Positions 6,000-6,591 of a DNA stretch of 6,591 nucleotides are shown one piece after another. The stretch's first letter is position 1; every line of letters starts with the position of its first letter. Source of the DNA: Planctomycetota bacterium (GTDB lineage: Bacteria; Planctomycetota; Planctomycetia; Pirellulales; UBA7805); assembly GCA_030605285.1 (NCBI GenBank), contig JAUWIQ010000119.1, forward strand, positions 1-6,591. Direction: 5' to 3'. The notes below the pieces were generated by a model, which was not told the DNA's origin, searched no databases, and was given only the letters and a program-made list of their open reading frames with translations. The position numbers were made by a program, and so were the translations under genes.

Positions 6000-6591
6000 T
6001 TCATTTTCTTGCCAAACGCTTGTTGTGGTTTTTTCTCACCCTCTGGGTTGTCTTTACAGTCTCATTTTTTCTTATGCGTGCGGTCCCTGGGGGTCCCTTT
6101 GATGGTGAGCGGAAACTAGAGCCGGATGTCAAACAGGCCATCGAGCGGCGCTACCGTGTCAACGAACCGCTCTGGAAGCAGTACGTGGTTCATCTTGGCA
6201 TGGCCGCCGGTTTACTCGGTGAGGATGGACAGTTTCGCATCGGTTTCCCAAATCTTGGGCCGAGCTATCGAATTCGTGACTTCAGCGTGAACCAAATCAT
6301 TGCCCAGGGTTTGCCGGTTTCCGCTTCCCTTGGAATCCTTGCCCTGGCGTTCGGATTATCCGTCGGTTTACTTGCCGGAGTGATTGCCGCACTATGGCGG
6401 CAAACCTGGGTTGATACGGGTGTGATGCTTCTTGCCACAACTGGTATGGCGGTACCGAATTTCTGGTTGGCGGGCGTCTGCATTATTCTTTTCGTCTTTA
6501 TGATCCCGGTGTTTCCGGCCGCTGGTTGGGGGAGTCTTTCCAATCTGGTTTTGCCAGCCTTCTGTCTCGGCGCGCCGTACGCCGCGTATAT
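5996..6591 (+). CDS. oppB: Oligopeptide ABC transporter permease, N-terminal part
   Basis: The first 198 codons of a BPD_transp_1-type inner-membrane permease, cut by the right edge. With OppC it would form the channel that takes peptides from OppA. Visible features: basic start MIHFLAKRLL, first membrane helix at about 9-30, then the OppB-type motif AVPGGPFDGERKLEPDV at 29-45 and YRVNEPLWKQY at 53-63. The periplasmic segment GPSYRIRDFSVNQII at 88-102 is close to E. coli OppB and favours OppB over DppB. Further helices follow at about 112-133, 141-160 and 161-174, then WGSLSNLVLPAFCLG. The EAA loop that contacts the ATPases is beyond the window. Compared with E. coli OppB there are about a dozen extra residues at 72-85 before the GPSY segment. 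The start overlaps oppA as ATGA. oppC and the ATPase genes would be expected next. Confidence 0.95.
   Translation, partial: MIHFLAKRLLWFFLTLWVVFTVSFFLMRAVPGGPFDGERKLEPDVKQAIERRYRVNEPLWKQYVVHLGMAAGLLGEDGQFRIGFPNLGPSYRIRDFSVNQIIAQGLPVSASLGILALAFGLSVGLLAGVIAALWRQTWVDTGVMLLATTGMAVPNFWLAGVCIILFVFMIPVFPAAGWGSLSNLVLPAFCLGAPYAAY

Noticed and set aside
6265..6543. Minus-strand open frame of 92 codons
   Set aside because: It is antisense to the oppB permease frame, which shows clear family motifs throughout.

Overview
The window carries housekeeping genes on the minus strand and the start of an oligopeptide ABC transporter operon on the plus strand. Base composition is moderate (roughly half G+C by eye). 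GTG or TTG starts seem common. The order purA-uppS-cdsA, plus the wording of several proteins (a GDEAKGK phosphate loop in PurA, a short stand-alone SpoU-type methylase, an enlarged OppA without a lipobox), suggests a Gram-negative bacterium, and I lean towards Planctomycetota (Pirellulales-like). This is an inference from remembered family features, not a database result.

Minus strand, read from right to left: an ArsR/SmtB-type winged-helix regulator (3151-3624), a SpoU/TrmH-family RNA 2'-O-methyltransferase (2547-3047), a 226-bp gap with a hairpin and a promoter-like AT-rich block, adenylosuccinate synthetase purA (1007-2320), undecaprenyl diphosphate synthase uppS (173-958), and the first codons of what is probably phosphatidate cytidylyltransferase cdsA, cut by the left edge. 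Plus strand: a 461-bp divergent intergenic region (3625-4085) with no recognisable gene, then oppA (4086-5999) and the 5' part of oppB (5996 to the right edge), which overlap by ATGA.

How the genes work together: UppS makes the C55 lipid carrier for cell-envelope polysaccharides and CdsA makes CDP-diacylglycerol for phospholipids, so their pairing is the usual envelope-lipid cluster. PurA commits IMP to AMP synthesis and probably just shares the transcript. OppA and OppB are the binding protein and first permease of a peptide importer, whose OppC/D/F partners would lie beyond the right edge. The ArsR-type regulator is divergent from opp and could control it or itself, but nothing in the sequence proves this.

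I found no mobile element, CRISPR array, tRNA or rRNA, and no convincing new system. The most unusual items are a roughly 95-residue insertion in the substrate-binding protein OppA, the unexplained 461-bp divergent spacer, and a regulator of the ArsR fold without the classical metal-binding cysteines.
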